The notes below the pieces were generated by a model. That model saw only the letters and a program-made list of their open reading frames with translations. It was not told the DNA's origin and searched no databases. From an uncultured Planctomycetaceae bacterium (GTDB lineage: Bacteria > Planctomycetota > Planctomycetia > Pirellulales > UBA1268), in the NCBI GenBank assembly GCA_903885565.1, contig CAISJI010000230.1, positions 69,177-133,176 of the forward strand: a DNA stretch of 64,000 bases, read 5' to 3'. Numbering within the stretch: the first letter of the stretch is position 1; each line of letters starts with the position of its first letter. A program made the translations under genes and the position numbers. Positions 1-8,390 of the stretch are shown here, piece by piece.

Positions 1-489
1 CGGCCGGCTGGAGGTGACACCCGCGGGCGTCGGCATCCCCGCTCCGCTGGACATCGCCCCAGGCGAGCCACCCGGCCCGGAGGGCAGCATGGGAGCAGCA
101 GCCCCGCCCGGCAGGCCCGGGCCGCCCGGCACAATGTGGCCACCTGCGGGCATGCCCCCTTCCATCCCGCCACTTTGGCACTGACTGCAATTCTCCCCCC
201 CCATCATCCCGCCGGCAACCATCGCCTCACCACCTCCTGCGCAGGGCGCGGCCTGCTGGCAGGCAGCGGGCTGTCCGCACGGCCGCGGCTGGGCCACGGG
301 AGCGGCAACGGCCGCGGCCATCGCCGAGGGGGGCACAAACCCTGGAGGCAGGTGGCCAAAGCAGCGCTCGTACTTCCAGACTTCCAGCTGGATGTATTTC
401 TCGTTGAGCGACTTGCACCCGGTTGTGGTCAGCGCCAGCGCTGCGGCAGCCAGAGCCCACGACCGTGGCATCCATTCCATTCTCAGCAT
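1..489 (-). CDS. Cys/Gly/Pro-rich lipoprotein, C-terminus off the left edge
   Basis: An open frame runs leftward from the ATG at 489 to the window edge (163 codons, no stop). A strong Shine-Dalgarno (AAGGAGGGG) lies 5-6 bases upstream and decides this start over an in-frame ATG 18 bases earlier. The N-terminus is a lipoprotein signal: basic residues, a hydrophobic Ala/Leu stretch, then TTTGC with Cys at about residue 25. The mature part begins with a short charged helix-like stretch and then becomes low-complexity Gly/Pro/Met-rich with several CxxC-like cysteines. I do not recognise a family. By signal it should be an envelope lipoprotein. No catalytic motif is visible. Confidence 0.7.
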   Translation of the reverse strand, partial: MLRMEWMPRSWALAAAALALTTTGCKSLNEKYIQLEVWKYERCFGHLPPGFVPPSAMAAAVAAPVAQPRPCGQPAACQQAAPCAGGGEAMVAGGMMGGENCSQCQSGGMEGGMPAGGHIVPGGPGLPGGAAAPMLPSGPGGSPGAMSSGAGMPTPAGVTSSRP

Positions 490-694
490 CGGATCCCCTC
501 CTTCCATGTTCCGCCGCACGCTTCGCACGGCAAGTCGACGCCGCGGGCATTCTGCGTCGTCCGGCAACCCTACCTCACGGCCGGTGCGCAGCAAGAAATT
601 CAAGCCGGGGTCTGGCGGCTTGCGGGGCGGGGGACGGAGAGGATTTGACGATCGCAGGGGGTGGTCTGACTGCACCAGCGGCAGCGGGAACCAC

Positions 695-2347
695 TCACCC
701 CCACTGCGACCATGATCCAGTCGCCATCACATAGGCGCTCAGCAGCGCATTGGTCGTGGCATGGGCCACAACGGCATCGACCATCCGGCGGCGGTAATAG
801 AGGGCGCCGGCAAAGAGCATGCCGACCACAATCCCGGCAATCCAGGCGTCGCCGTGCAGCACGCCAAACAGCACCGAGGAAACCAGAAACGAAAACCAGG
901 TGAACTGCCCGAGGGGCACGCTGTCGGCATCCTCGTTGATGGTGCGGCGGGCCACGAAGCCGCGAAAGAAGAGTTCCTCGGCGATCGGCACGGTGACCGT
1001 TGACCCGAGCACGCGGAACAGCAGCCAGAGCGCCGCCCACGGCTGCCCCAGCTGGAAGGGGTTTTGGACGGCGTCAAACTCCAGGGACGCCTCCGTTGTG
1101 CCTGGGGTGAGAAACATCCAGACCACAAAGGAGAGGGCCCCAATCACCACCGGCAGCAGCGCGGGGCGCCACTCCTGCCAGCGAAAGGCACCCCGCAAAT
1201 ACCACAGCACTGCCGCCACGCAGACCACCCGGATGGGATAGAGAATGTCAAACCCGCTGCTGAAGGCGGCCGTGAGCATGGTGATGGCCGTCAGGCCCAG
1301 AAACGGCAGGAGGCAGGCCGTTATCGGCAGGCTCCCCGACTCCTGGCCGACCGCCCCGGCCGGCACCGCCAACCGCTCCGGCTGCCGCGTCAGGCCCCAT
1401 CCCCGCGACAACCCCTCCGGTTTGGTGAAGAAGGGGATCCGGGAACTGGCCACGATGAGCCCCATCCCGACGGTGACAAACGCAATCCATCCCGCCGTGG
1501 AATGGAATCCGTCGATGGCAATTTCGGGCGAAAGATAAATGCCGACAAGGATCAGCGCCGTGATGCGAACCACGTTCGCCAGCCAGATCAGCGCCACGCC
1601 GATCGGCAGCAGCAGGAGCGCCTGCGGAAAACGATGGATCCGCCGAAACCACCAGAGGTAGGCGGTCAGCAGCATCGTGATCAGACCGATTCCCTGGAAT
1701 CCCGAGCACCACTCCAGAATCGTGACCTGAAAGCCTTCGGTACCAATCACGAACGGCTTCGGCCGGATCACGGGGGCGCCGGCAAAGGGCCTCAGGAGCC
1801 CTTCCACCATCTGCATCGTCGTTTCGCCACTGATCTTCCAGAAACCCTGCGACAGTTCGCCGCTGCGCCAGGCCACAGCGGCAAACAGGGCACACACCCC
1901 GGAGATCCCCAGCAGATTCCTGGCGAGCGTGAACCGGGGCACAACGATCGCCAGCGAAAAGACAAACCATGCCACCAGCGGCGCGACAGCCACTCCCCAG
2001 CTCCCGGCCTCGCCAAGACTCGTCGGGGATGCTCCCGAGAGCATCCAGCGGAGCGACGCCAGAGCACAGACAAACGAAAAGATCTGGCCCGCCACCAACG
2101 GCCATGAGACGCGCCTCTGGCGGTACTCATCCTGATGCTGCTCAATATGAGACCAGCAGCCGACCAGAATGAACATGACGGCAAAGGCGACCCACTTCTT
2201 GTTGTCCAGCTCCCACAGGGAGCGACCGAAGCAGACCGCAAGAACGCCTGCTTCAACCGCCAGCAGCGCGGCTAGCACCGCCAAAGCCCGCCAGGGCAGA
2301 ACAGGGTCGACACCGGTCTGCCGCACTGGCAAATCTGCAGAAGGCAT
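695..2347 (-). CDS. xrtE: Exosortase E/protease fusion (VPEID-CTERM system)
   Basis: A 550-residue polytopic membrane protein with two domains. The exosortase part carries the transpeptidase-like triad: Cys214 in EWCSGFQG, Arg261 in NVVRI and His282 in GFHSTAG. The C-terminal part is a CPBP/CAAX-type intramembrane protease with EE at 457-458, Arg462, His498 and His529/Asn533. This fusion is characteristic of exosortase E, known to pair with VPEID-CTERM sorting signals. Its role is to cleave such proteins at the membrane and probably attach them to the cell surface. A matching substrate is encoded at 30343-32997. The start is the ATG at 2347, about 20 residues before the first membrane helix. 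No good ribosome site precedes it; a TTG about 21 bases upstream behind a GGGAG is an alternative. Confidence 0.88.
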   Translation of the reverse strand: MPSADLPVRQTGVDPVLPWRALAVLAALLAVEAGVLAVCFGRSLWELDNKKWVAFAVMFILVGCWSHIEQHQDEYRQRRVSWPLVAGQIFSFVCALASLRWMLSGASPTSLGEAGSWGVAVAPLVAWFVFSLAIVVPRFTLARNLLGISGVCALFAAVAWRSGELSQGFWKISGETTMQMVEGLLRPFAGAPVIRPKPFVIGTEGFQVTILEWCSGFQGIGLITMLLTAYLWWFRRIHRFPQALLLLPIGVALIWLANVVRITALILVGIYLSPEIAIDGFHSTAGWIAFVTVGMGLIVASSRIPFFTKPEGLSRGWGLTRQPERLAVPAGAVGQESGSLPITACLLPFLGLTAITMLTAAFSSGFDILYPIRVVCVAAVLWYLRGAFRWQEWRPALLPVVIGALSFVVWMFLTPGTTEASLEFDAVQNPFQLGQPWAALWLLFRVLGSTVTVPIAEELFFRGFVARRTINEDADSVPLGQFTWFSFLVSSVLFGVLHGDAWIAGIVVGMLFAGALYYRRRMVDAVVAHATTNALLSAYVMATGSWSQWG

Positions 2348-2487
2348 TATGAAACTGCGACCGGCGTGCAAACGCCAGACACTCCCCTGATGAAGTTGCC
2401 TGAACGATGAGCAGTCGCCTGCCCGATTGCCGATAGATTCCGCAGCGGGGTGAAAACCGACGTCACTCCACCGCTGCCGGCAACCGA

Positions 2488-2577
2488 TCAACCCTTGCGA
2501 TGGCGGATGCGGGCCCTCATGCGGCGCTTCTTTTGCCCTAGTTTGCGCCGACCCTTGCCCGTTTTCTTGACACCCAT
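2488..2577 (-). CDS. 29-residue very basic protein, ribosomal-protein-like
   Basis: A tiny gene in the gap upstream of xrtE. ATG at 2577 is preceded by GGAG with a 6-base spacer, an excellent ribosome site. The 29 codons end in TGA and encode a peptide with 15 Lys/Arg, beginning MGVKKTGKGRRKLG and ending RIRHRKG. There is no signal peptide and no acidic residue. Composition and length resemble very small ribosome-associated proteins such as the bS22/COX24-type family, but I cannot align it confidently, so that assignment is inference. The gene is about 140 bases upstream of xrtE on the same strand and could be co-transcribed with it. Confidence 0.72.
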   Translation of the reverse strand: MGVKKTGKGRRKLGQKKRRMRARIRHRKG

Positions 2578-2753
2578 GCTCTTCTCCAAGCTCCACCGCC
2601 GGGCTGAAACGCCCGCACCGCACAGTTGTAGAATGCGGTGGCCCCCACTTGCAAGCGCTCCCTAGCATCCGCCACGCTGGGGCAGGTTTCCCTGCTCCAG
2701 CGACCCCTCCTGGGCCATTCCCGGCCCCTCCGTCAGCTTTGTGGTCCCACCCC

Positions 2754-3803
2754 ATGATCGTCCTCTTTCCCACCTATGCGCGGCGCCTGGCGGGAGAAAA
2801 CCTGTGGCGGGCCACGGTCGCCGGCATGGTCACCCGCCCCCTCCCACCGACCAGCCGCAGGCGGGTGCTCGCCTTGGCGGTGCTGCGTCGCCTGCTCGAC
2901 CTCAGCGACCGCCAAGTGCAGTCGGAGGTGTTCAAGCGCCGGGCCAATGCGTTCCTCTTCCAGCGTGTGGCGGGCGAACCGGTCCAGGTCGCCATCGCCG
3001 GCCGCCTGCTCGATATCGGCCTCACAGACCGGGTCGGCCACTTCCAGAGCCAGATCGACCTGGATGAATCGACGCTTGCTGCAACCAACAGGCTCTCCTA
3101 TCAGGCCTGCCTGACCGGCCCCGACCACCTGGGAGATTCGCTCCTCGCGCCGCCGGCCAGCAGCGGCAATCCGGCCGGTGGCACCATCCATCTGATCGGG
3201 GCGGAAGGGCTCTCGGTGATCTCCGACATCGACGACACCGTGAAGGTGACTGAGGTCGCCAACCGGCGGGAGTTGTTGGCCAACACCTTGGTGCGCGAGT
3301 TCTCGGCCGTACCCGGCATGGTGGATGTGTACGACACCTGGCTGCGGGCCGGGGCGGCTTTTCACTATGTGTCGGCCAGCCCGTGGCAACTGGCGACGTG
3401 CCTCGACGGCTTTCTCCATGCCTGCGGGCTCCCCGCCGGCTCGATGCACCTCAAGCTCTTCCGCCTCAAGGATTCAACGCCGCTGCGGCGACTCCCCTCG
3501 CGCAAGCGCTCCAAACGCCGCATCATCGAGCAGATCATGGCCGACTTTCCCGGCCGCCGGTTTCTGCTGGTGGGCGATTCCGGCGAACGCGACCCCGAAC
3601 TCTATGCCGCCATCGCCAAGCGGAATCCGCGGCAGACCGTCGGCATCGCGATTCGGCAGGTGGCTGGCCATGCTCCCGCGTTCAAAACCAGGGCCCGCCT
3701 GGAGCGCATCCGCCGCCGGCTCCCCCCAGAAATGATGCTGATCTTCACCGACCCGACCGAGTTAGCCCGCTGGAGCGATCAGGCGGCCAGCCGCGGGCTG
3801 TGA
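2754..3803 (+). CDS. App1-like phosphatidate phosphatase domain protein
   Basis: A 349-residue soluble protein of the App1/DUF2183 family, whose yeast member is a Mg-dependent phosphatidate phosphatase. The C-terminal half carries the HAD-like motif DIDDT at about 158-162, followed by VTEVANRREL, YVSASPW and, near residue 280, a LVGDSGERD block, matching the family's order of motifs. The N-terminal 150 residues form the variable region. The substrate in bacteria is not established; a lipid phosphate is likely. The ATG at 2754 was chosen because upstream in-frame codons encode a Pro/Ala-rich stretch unlike a folded start. No strong ribosome site is visible. The gene ends 21 bases from convergent yraN. 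Confidence 0.85.
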   Translation: MIVLFPTYARRLAGENLWRATVAGMVTRPLPPTSRRRVLALAVLRRLLDLSDRQVQSEVFKRRANAFLFQRVAGEPVQVAIAGRLLDIGLTDRVGHFQSQIDLDESTLAATNRLSYQACLTGPDHLGDSLLAPPASSGNPAGGTIHLIGAEGLSVISDIDDTVKVTEVANRRELLANTLVREFSAVPGMVDVYDTWLRAGAAFHYVSASPWQLATCLDGFLHACGLPAGSMHLKLFRLKDSTPLRRLPSRKRSKRRIIEQIMADFPGRRFLLVGDSGERDPELYAAIAKRNPRQTVGIAIRQVAGHAPAFKTRARLERIRRRLPPEMMLIFTDPTELARWSDQAASRGL

Positions 3804-3824
3804 ACGCGCGGCGCGTAGAGAGAA

Positions 3825-4301
3825 TCAAATCGGGCTGTCGAAGGCGTTGCGGAAATGCTCGACGACCGGCGAACTTCCCGCCTCGGCGGCGAACGTCACC
3901 GTAACCACATCGATCCGCACATGGCAGTCCTGCAGCCGGTGCCGCCGGATGTAGGCGGTGGCCAGTTCGGCGATGCGGCGCTGCTTCCGGTACCCGACCG
4001 TTTCGGCGGGATGACCGTGGGAGGTGTCGCTGCGCGACCGCACCTCCACAAACACCACCGTGCGGCCGTCCACGGCAACGATGTCGATGTCGCCCCGCAG
4101 CACCCGCGCGCGGCGGGCCACGATCCGGTAGCCCTGCTGGCGGAGGTAGGCTGCCGCCTCATCCTCGCCACGCCGGCCCAACACGCCCCGCCAGTCAGAT
4201 TCAGGCTCTGCATGCATGGGAGCAGCCACCCCCATCAGGGAGAGTGTTTGGCCGGCCCACCGGCAAAACCAGCCATACCATTTGTACAGCCCCGTGCCCA
4301 T
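3825..4301 (-). CDS. yraN: YraN family endonuclease-like protein (UPF0102)
   Basis: A 158-residue protein of the UPF0102 family. The core motif is visible: LGRRGEDEAAAYL, then GDIDIVAVDG and VVFVEVRSRSD, which are the D-ExK-type residues of a restriction-endonuclease-like fold. Its biological role is unproven. About 45 residues precede the conserved core, so the start is uncertain: the ATG at 4301, behind a G-rich stretch, avoids overlap with rplS, while an internal ATG nearer the core is also possible. It is the last gene of the leftward rpsP-trmD-rplS-yraN run, 55 bases after rplS; yraN commonly neighbours these genes. Confidence 0.85.
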   Translation of the reverse strand: MGTGLYKWYGWFCRWAGQTLSLMGVAAPMHAEPESDWRGVLGRRGEDEAAAYLRQQGYRIVARRARVLRGDIDIVAVDGRTVVFVEVRSRSDTSHGHPAETVGYRKQRRIAELATAYIRRHRLQDCHVRIDVVTVTFAAEAGSSPVVEHFRNAFDSPI

Positions 4302-4356
4302 GCTGCCCCCAGACCCAGCAGCCTGCGAAGCAGGCTCCCAGGCAGGAAACGAACCC

Positions 4357-4776
4357 TCAGGACTTGCTCGCAGCTGCCTTCTTGGTGGCCTTCGGCGCCA
4401 TCTTCTTGGCTGCAGCAACCGGCATGTCGTCGCGCTTCTCGCGCAGGCGGACCGACTTCCCAACGCGGTCGCGCAGGTAGTAGAGCTTCGCCCGGCGCGA
4501 TACACCCGAACGCTTCACCTCGACCTTGGCGATCTTGGGAGAGTGCAGCGGAAACTTCCGCTCGACCCCCTCGCCGGCCACGATCCGCCGGACGGTGAAC
4601 ATCGACCGGCTCCCGGAGCCGCTCTGGGCGATCACCACGCCATTGAAAATCTGCACACGCTCCTTCTCACCTTCGAGAATGCGGGTGTGGACATCGACGG
4701 TATCGCCAATCGCGAACTTGGGAACCTCGGTCTTCAGGCTCGAGGCTTCGACAAGGGCAAGAATCTTCTGGCTCAC
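4357..4776 (-). CDS. rplS: 50S ribosomal protein L19 with basic C-terminal tail
   Basis: A 139-residue L19. The conserved core includes [48 protein letters not shown] and [12 protein letters not shown]19 sits at the 30S-50S interface of the large subunit. The start is GTG, not ATG, with GGAG six bases upstream. It overlaps the trmD stop by four bases (GTGA), so translation is probably coupled. Beyond the usual end of L19 (about residue 116) there is a Lys/Ala-rich tail of roughly 20 residues ending in KKAAASKS, which is unusual and likely disordered. Confidence 0.96.
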   Translation of the reverse strand: MSQKILALVEASSLKTEVPKFAIGDTVDVHTRILEGEKERVQIFNGVVIAQSGSGSRSMFTVRRIVAGEGVERKFPLHSPKIAKVEVKRSGVSRRAKLYYLRDRVGKSVRLREKRDDMPVAAAKKMAPKATKKAAASKS

Positions 4777-5492
4777 TGGAGGCTCCTTTGGGGTTGGGCG
4801 GGGGATCGGCGGCGGGTCGCATCGACGGCCTGTTCATGCCGCCACTGGGCGATCCTGCCATGGTCGCCCGACAACAGAACGTCGGGCACGCGCAGGCCGC
4901 GAAATTCGCGCGGCCGGGTGTATTGTGGGCCTTCCACGAGGCGCTCGGCGCCGGAGAAGGAATCTTGGCGGGCACTCTCTTCATCACCGAGGACCCCTGG
5001 CACCAGACGGGCCACGGCGTCAACGATCACCATCGCCGCCACCTCGCCGCCAGAGAGCACATAATCCCCGATCGAAATCTCGTCGGGCTGCAGCGTTTCC
5101 CGGACGCGGTCGTCAAAACCCTCATAGCGGCCGCAGAGCAGCACGATCCGCTCCTGCCGGGCGAGGCTCTCCACCACTTCCTGCGTGAGCCGACGGCCAC
5201 CGGGGGTGAGCATCACCAAATGACCAACTGGAGGCCGATCGCCCCCACCCGCCTGTTCGCCGAGCCCTTGCACCTGCTCCACGCAAGCCACCACCGGTCC
5301 CGGCATCAGCAGCATGCCCGGCCCACCGCCAAACGGGCGATCATCAACCTGCCGGTGAATCCCCTCGGCAAAGTCGCGGATGTTGGTCACCCGAATGTCG
5401 AGCAGGCCGGCAGCGCGAGCAGCCCCCAACAGACTTCCCTCAAGGAAGCTGGCAAACATGTCGGGGAAGAGGGTGAGGATGTCGATGCGCAT
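4773..5492 (-). CDS. trmD: tRNA (guanine-N1)-methyltransferase
   Basis: A 239-residue SPOUT-class methyltransferase that makes m1G37 in tRNAs and so prevents frameshifting. It starts [13 protein letters not shown], the classic TrmD N-terminus. [13 protein letters not shown], the knot motifs [12 protein letters not shown] and [12 protein letters not shown] are all present, followed by the C-terminal region with ARQDSF and RPREFRG. The length is normal for the family. The start was placed at this ATG because the upstream codons extend into the rpsP intergenic region. It lies between rpsP (52 bases) and rplS (4-base overlap), the widespread bacterial order. Confidence 0.97.
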   Translation of the reverse strand: MRIDILTLFPDMFASFLEGSLLGAARAAGLLDIRVTNIRDFAEGIHRQVDDRPFGGGPGMLLMPGPVVACVEQVQGLGEQAGGGDRPPVGHLVMLTPGGRRLTQEVVESLARQERIVLLCGRYEGFDDRVRETLQPDEISIGDYVLSGGEVAAMVIVDAVARLVPGVLGDEESARQDSFSGAERLVEGPQYTRPREFRGLRVPDVLLSGDHGRIAQWRHEQAVDATRRRSPAQPQRSLQ

Positions 5493-5544
5493 GGAAATAG
5501 GCGCAGGCCGGAGAAGACCTGCATGGGGCTGGCGTGGGAGCCAC

Positions 5545-6015
5545 TCACGTCGCTGCGGAACCTTCTGCTGCACTCGCCTCGGCGGCAGGGGCCTCAGCTA
5601 CGGCCGCCTCGACAGCGGTTGGCGCTGCGGCGGCCTCGGCAGGCACTGCCGCGGCTGGCGCGGCAGCCGACTTGACCTCTGGAACAAACACCGGTTCGCC
5701 GGCAGCAGGAATGATGCGCGGCATCGACAGCTTCATGCGCGCCTGCTCCATCTGCTTCAGGTGGGTGCCTTTCGGCCCATATTTCTTGATCAGGACACGC
5801 ACTGCGTCGCTGGGCTGGGCGCCGACCGACAGCCAATACTCCACCCGGGGGCCGTTGAGGGTGCAGCGGGCATCGGTCTCGGGAACGTAGGGATCGTACG
5901 TGCCGAGTTCCTCAATGACGCGCCCGTCGCGGGGGGCACGCTTGTCGGTGGCACAAATCCGGTAAAAGGCGCGGTTCTTCCGCCCCAGACGCTTCATTCG
6001 AATCGACACAGACAC
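5545..6015 (-). CDS. rpsP: 30S ribosomal protein S16 with long Ala/Glu tail
   Basis: A 156-residue S16. Residues 1-85 are the standard fold: [31 protein letters not shown], and [17 protein letters not shown]. After about residue 110 the protein continues as a long low-complexity Ala/Glu/Pro tail ending in AAEGSAAT, almost doubling the usual length of 80-90 residues. S16 helps 30S assembly; the tail probably protrudes from the subunit. The start is GTG at 6015 with GGAG nine bases upstream. It leads the rpsP-trmD-rplS-yraN run and lies 127 bases downstream of ffh, the same neighbourhood seen in many bacteria. Confidence 0.96.
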   Translation of the reverse strand: MSVSIRMKRLGRKNRAFYRICATDKRAPRDGRVIEELGTYDPYVPETDARCTLNGPRVEYWLSVGAQPSDAVRVLIKKYGPKGTHLKQMEQARMKLSMPRIIPAAGEPVFVPEVKSAAAPAAAVPAEAAAAPTAVEAAVAEAPAAEASAAEGSAAT

Positions 6016-6142
6016 GTTCAGGATCTCCGAAAGGGAATTTCCAAGCTGTCTAGCTTAACGAACCTTGGCCAGAACCCAAGCCCAGTGCGCCGACCGCTGG
6101 ATTTTGGCGTGTTTCTGCACGAAAACCGCTAGCCGCAGGATG

Positions 6143-7618
6143 TCAGCCCTGCGGACCGCGGCGGCGGCGGCGGGCTTCCTTTTCCCGCATTTTCTTCTGT
6201 TTTCGCCGCTCATCGGCAGTCAGACGCCGCCCTGTATCCCCCTTGGGGCGGGCGAGTTGGCTGGCAGGATTGGTGATGGCTCCCTGCAGGCGCTGCATCT
6301 CTTTGACCCGCTCCTTGAGCCCCAGGCCGGCCATTCCCTTCATCATCGACGACATCCCGTCGAACTGCTTGACGAGGTCGCTCACCTCGCTCGGCTCCAC
6401 GCCTGAGCCAGCCGCAATCCGCCGGCGTCGCTGCTGATCGATCGTGCGGCCCGGGGTGCGCCGCTCCTGGGGGGTCATCGAATCGATGATTCCGAAGATG
6501 CGCTGCATGTCCTTGTCGAGGTCGGCACCGGCCAGCATTTCCTGCATGCCTCCCATCCCCGGAATCATCCCCAAAACCTTCCCGAGCGGCCCCAGCCGGC
6601 GCGTCTGCTGGAGCATCTTCTTGAAATCATCCAGCGTGAATTCCCCCGCCCGCAGCCGCTCCTCCTGGATCTGCATTTCCTTCTGGTCGAATTTCCGCTG
6701 CGCCTCCTCCACAAGCGAAACGACGTCGCCCATGCCCAGAATCCGGCCCGCCATGCGCTCCGGGTGGAAATCCTCCAGCGCCTCAATCTGCTCCCCGGTA
6801 CCGATGAATTTGATCGGCACGCCGGTCACGCTCTTGACCGACAGCGCGGCGCCGCCCCGGGCGTCGCCGTCGAGCTTGGTCATGATGACGGCATCGAGTT
6901 CGAGCGCCTGATTGAACGCCTGGGCGCTGTTGACGGCATCCTGCCCCGTCATGGCGTCGACCACGAGAAACACCTGATCGGGGCCGACAGTCCGGTCGAT
7001 CCGGGTCAATTCCTGCATCAGTGCCGCGTCAATCGACAGCCGGCCGGCGGTGTCGAGAATGACAACCGAGATCCCCTCCTTGCGGGCCCGCGCCACACCC
7101 GCCTGACAGACCGCCACCGGATCGGCGGAGCCCTCCGGGGTGTAGACCGGCACGCCGATCTGACGGCCCAGCACGGCGAGCTGCTCGATGGCCGCCGGAC
7201 GCTGAAGATCGGCCGCCACCAGCATCACGCCACGCCCCTGCTCCTTGATCTTCTTGGCGAGCTTGCCGCAGGAGGTTGTCTTGCCAGACCCCTGCAGCCC
7301 GCAGAGCATCAGCACCGTCGTGCGGCCGGCCTCCATGGGGATGGTGTGATCGACCGGCCCCATCAAGCCGATCAGTTCGCGATGGACGATCCCCACCAGC
7401 TGCTGGGCGGGATCGAGCGATTCAAGCACCTTGGCCCCGACGGCGTCGTTGGCCACGCGATCGAGGAAGCTCTCCACGACGTCATAGGCCACGTCGGCCT
7501 CGAGCAGGGAGGTGCGCACCCCGTCCAGCGCCTCGCGCATATTGGATTCGGTCAGCTTGCCGCGGCCCCGGAGGAGATTCAGGGCACCGGACAGCGAGGC
7601 GGTCAACGATTCGAACAT
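6143..7618 (-). CDS. ffh: Signal recognition particle GTPase Ffh (SRP54)
   Basis: A 491-residue Ffh that binds signal sequences of nascent membrane and secreted proteins and delivers ribosomes to FtsY. The N domain is followed by the GTPase G domain: GLQGSGKTTS at 107-116, DTAGR at 189-193 and TKLDGDARGG at 247-256. The Met-rich M domain carries the GPLGKVLGMIPGMGG loop and an SRP-RNA-binding helix region, then a basic C-terminus rich in Arg/Lys. The length is slightly above the usual 450. ATG at 7618 follows CTGGAG with a 5-base spacer. It lies upstream of rpsP on the same strand. No 4.5S RNA gene was seen nearby. Confidence 0.97.
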   Translation of the reverse strand: MFESLTASLSGALNLLRGRGKLTESNMREALDGVRTSLLEADVAYDVVESFLDRVANDAVGAKVLESLDPAQQLVGIVHRELIGLMGPVDHTIPMEAGRTTVLMLCGLQGSGKTTSCGKLAKKIKEQGRGVMLVAADLQRPAAIEQLAVLGRQIGVPVYTPEGSADPVAVCQAGVARARKEGISVVILDTAGRLSIDAALMQELTRIDRTVGPDQVFLVVDAMTGQDAVNSAQAFNQALELDAVIMTKLDGDARGGAALSVKSVTGVPIKFIGTGEQIEALEDFHPERMAGRILGMGDVVSLVEEAQRKFDQKEMQIQEERLRAGEFTLDDFKKMLQQTRRLGPLGKVLGMIPGMGGMQEMLAGADLDKDMQRIFGIIDSMTPQERRTPGRTIDQQRRRRIAAGSGVEPSEVSDLVKQFDGMSSMMKGMAGLGLKERVKEMQRLQGAITNPASQLARPKGDTGRRLTADERRKQKKMREKEARRRRRGPQG

Positions 7619-7826
7619 GGCAGCTCCAGGGAGAGGGTCAGTCCCCGCTGATTATAGGCAGACTTTCTGCCGCTCTCTGCTGTCGAACCGTCCACCCCCT
7701 GCCGCAGCCTCAACCGCGGCAAAACGCCCCCCGCCAACCTCGGCCGCCGCTGGAATTGGCGACCAGCGACCCAGCAGGTTGTGGATCCAGTCCTGGATCG
7801 CTGGATGCGATGCCCGTCCAGCGGTC

Positions 7827-8099
7827 TCAGCTAAACGTGCCCGATTCGCCCGACACAGGCAGCGACATCATCTGCCCACCCTGCTCGCAGCAGGGGGCAG
7901 CGGCCGGCGCACAGGCCGGCTCGCAGGCCGGTGCACAGGCGGGGGCCATGGCGGGAGAACTGCCGCACCCACAGGGGGAGCGGAACTCCATGAACGAGGG
8001 CGTGCGGTTACAGCCGCCGCCCGATCCACCCATACAGCTGCAACCGGGGGCTGCCAGAAGACCACCGATGAGCACTGCCAGACACATATTTCGCAACAT
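7827..8099 (-). CDS. Small Cys-rich lipoprotein
   Basis: A 90-residue protein starting at ATG 8099, with a GGAGGGG ribosome site five bases upstream. The N-terminus is a lipoprotein signal (MLRNMCLAVLIGGLL, then APGC). The mature part has about ten cysteines, including CGCG and a tandem Ala-Cys-Pro motif (PACAPACEPACAP) followed by CCEQ. I do not recognise a family. The Cys spacing suggests disulfides or metal binding in the envelope. It is monocistronic between ffh and a divergent hydrolase gene. It shares its lipoprotein and Cys/Gly-rich style with the truncated gene at 1-489. Confidence 0.75.
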   Translation of the reverse strand: MLRNMCLAVLIGGLLAAPGCSCMGGSGGGCNRTPSFMEFRSPCGCGSSPAMAPACAPACEPACAPAAAPCCEQGGQMMSLPVSGESGTFS

Positions 8100-8390
8100 T
8101 TTTCCCCTCCACCAAAAGCTGGACATCCCTGAACCCCATCAATCGTTTGGCGCCGTCGCCGACGACTCTGCCAAACCCTACCTCACAATTCGTGCCACGC
8201 CGGCGGACACGACGGATTTTTTTTGATCCCGCAGATTCTTGTTGGCGCGTTCACAGAAAGACGTTGTCTGATCGCAGCGACCAGCGGGTGCGAAAAACGC
8301 GTGCTAGAGTTTTTTGTCTGAATCTGATCCACACCTCACACCCCGCTCGGCGCACCCTTTCAGAAGCGCGCCGCAGTACGAGCTCGCCCG

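Noticed and set aside
1064-2107. 347-codon plus-strand frame opposite xrtE
   Set aside because: Antisense shadow; product is Arg/Pro/His-rich with no hydrophobic core, whereas the xrtE frame carries catalytic triads.
6016-6142. Possible small RNA between rpsP and ffh
   Set aside because: No tRNA or SRP RNA signature; the region has no strong hairpin and is ordinary intergenic length.
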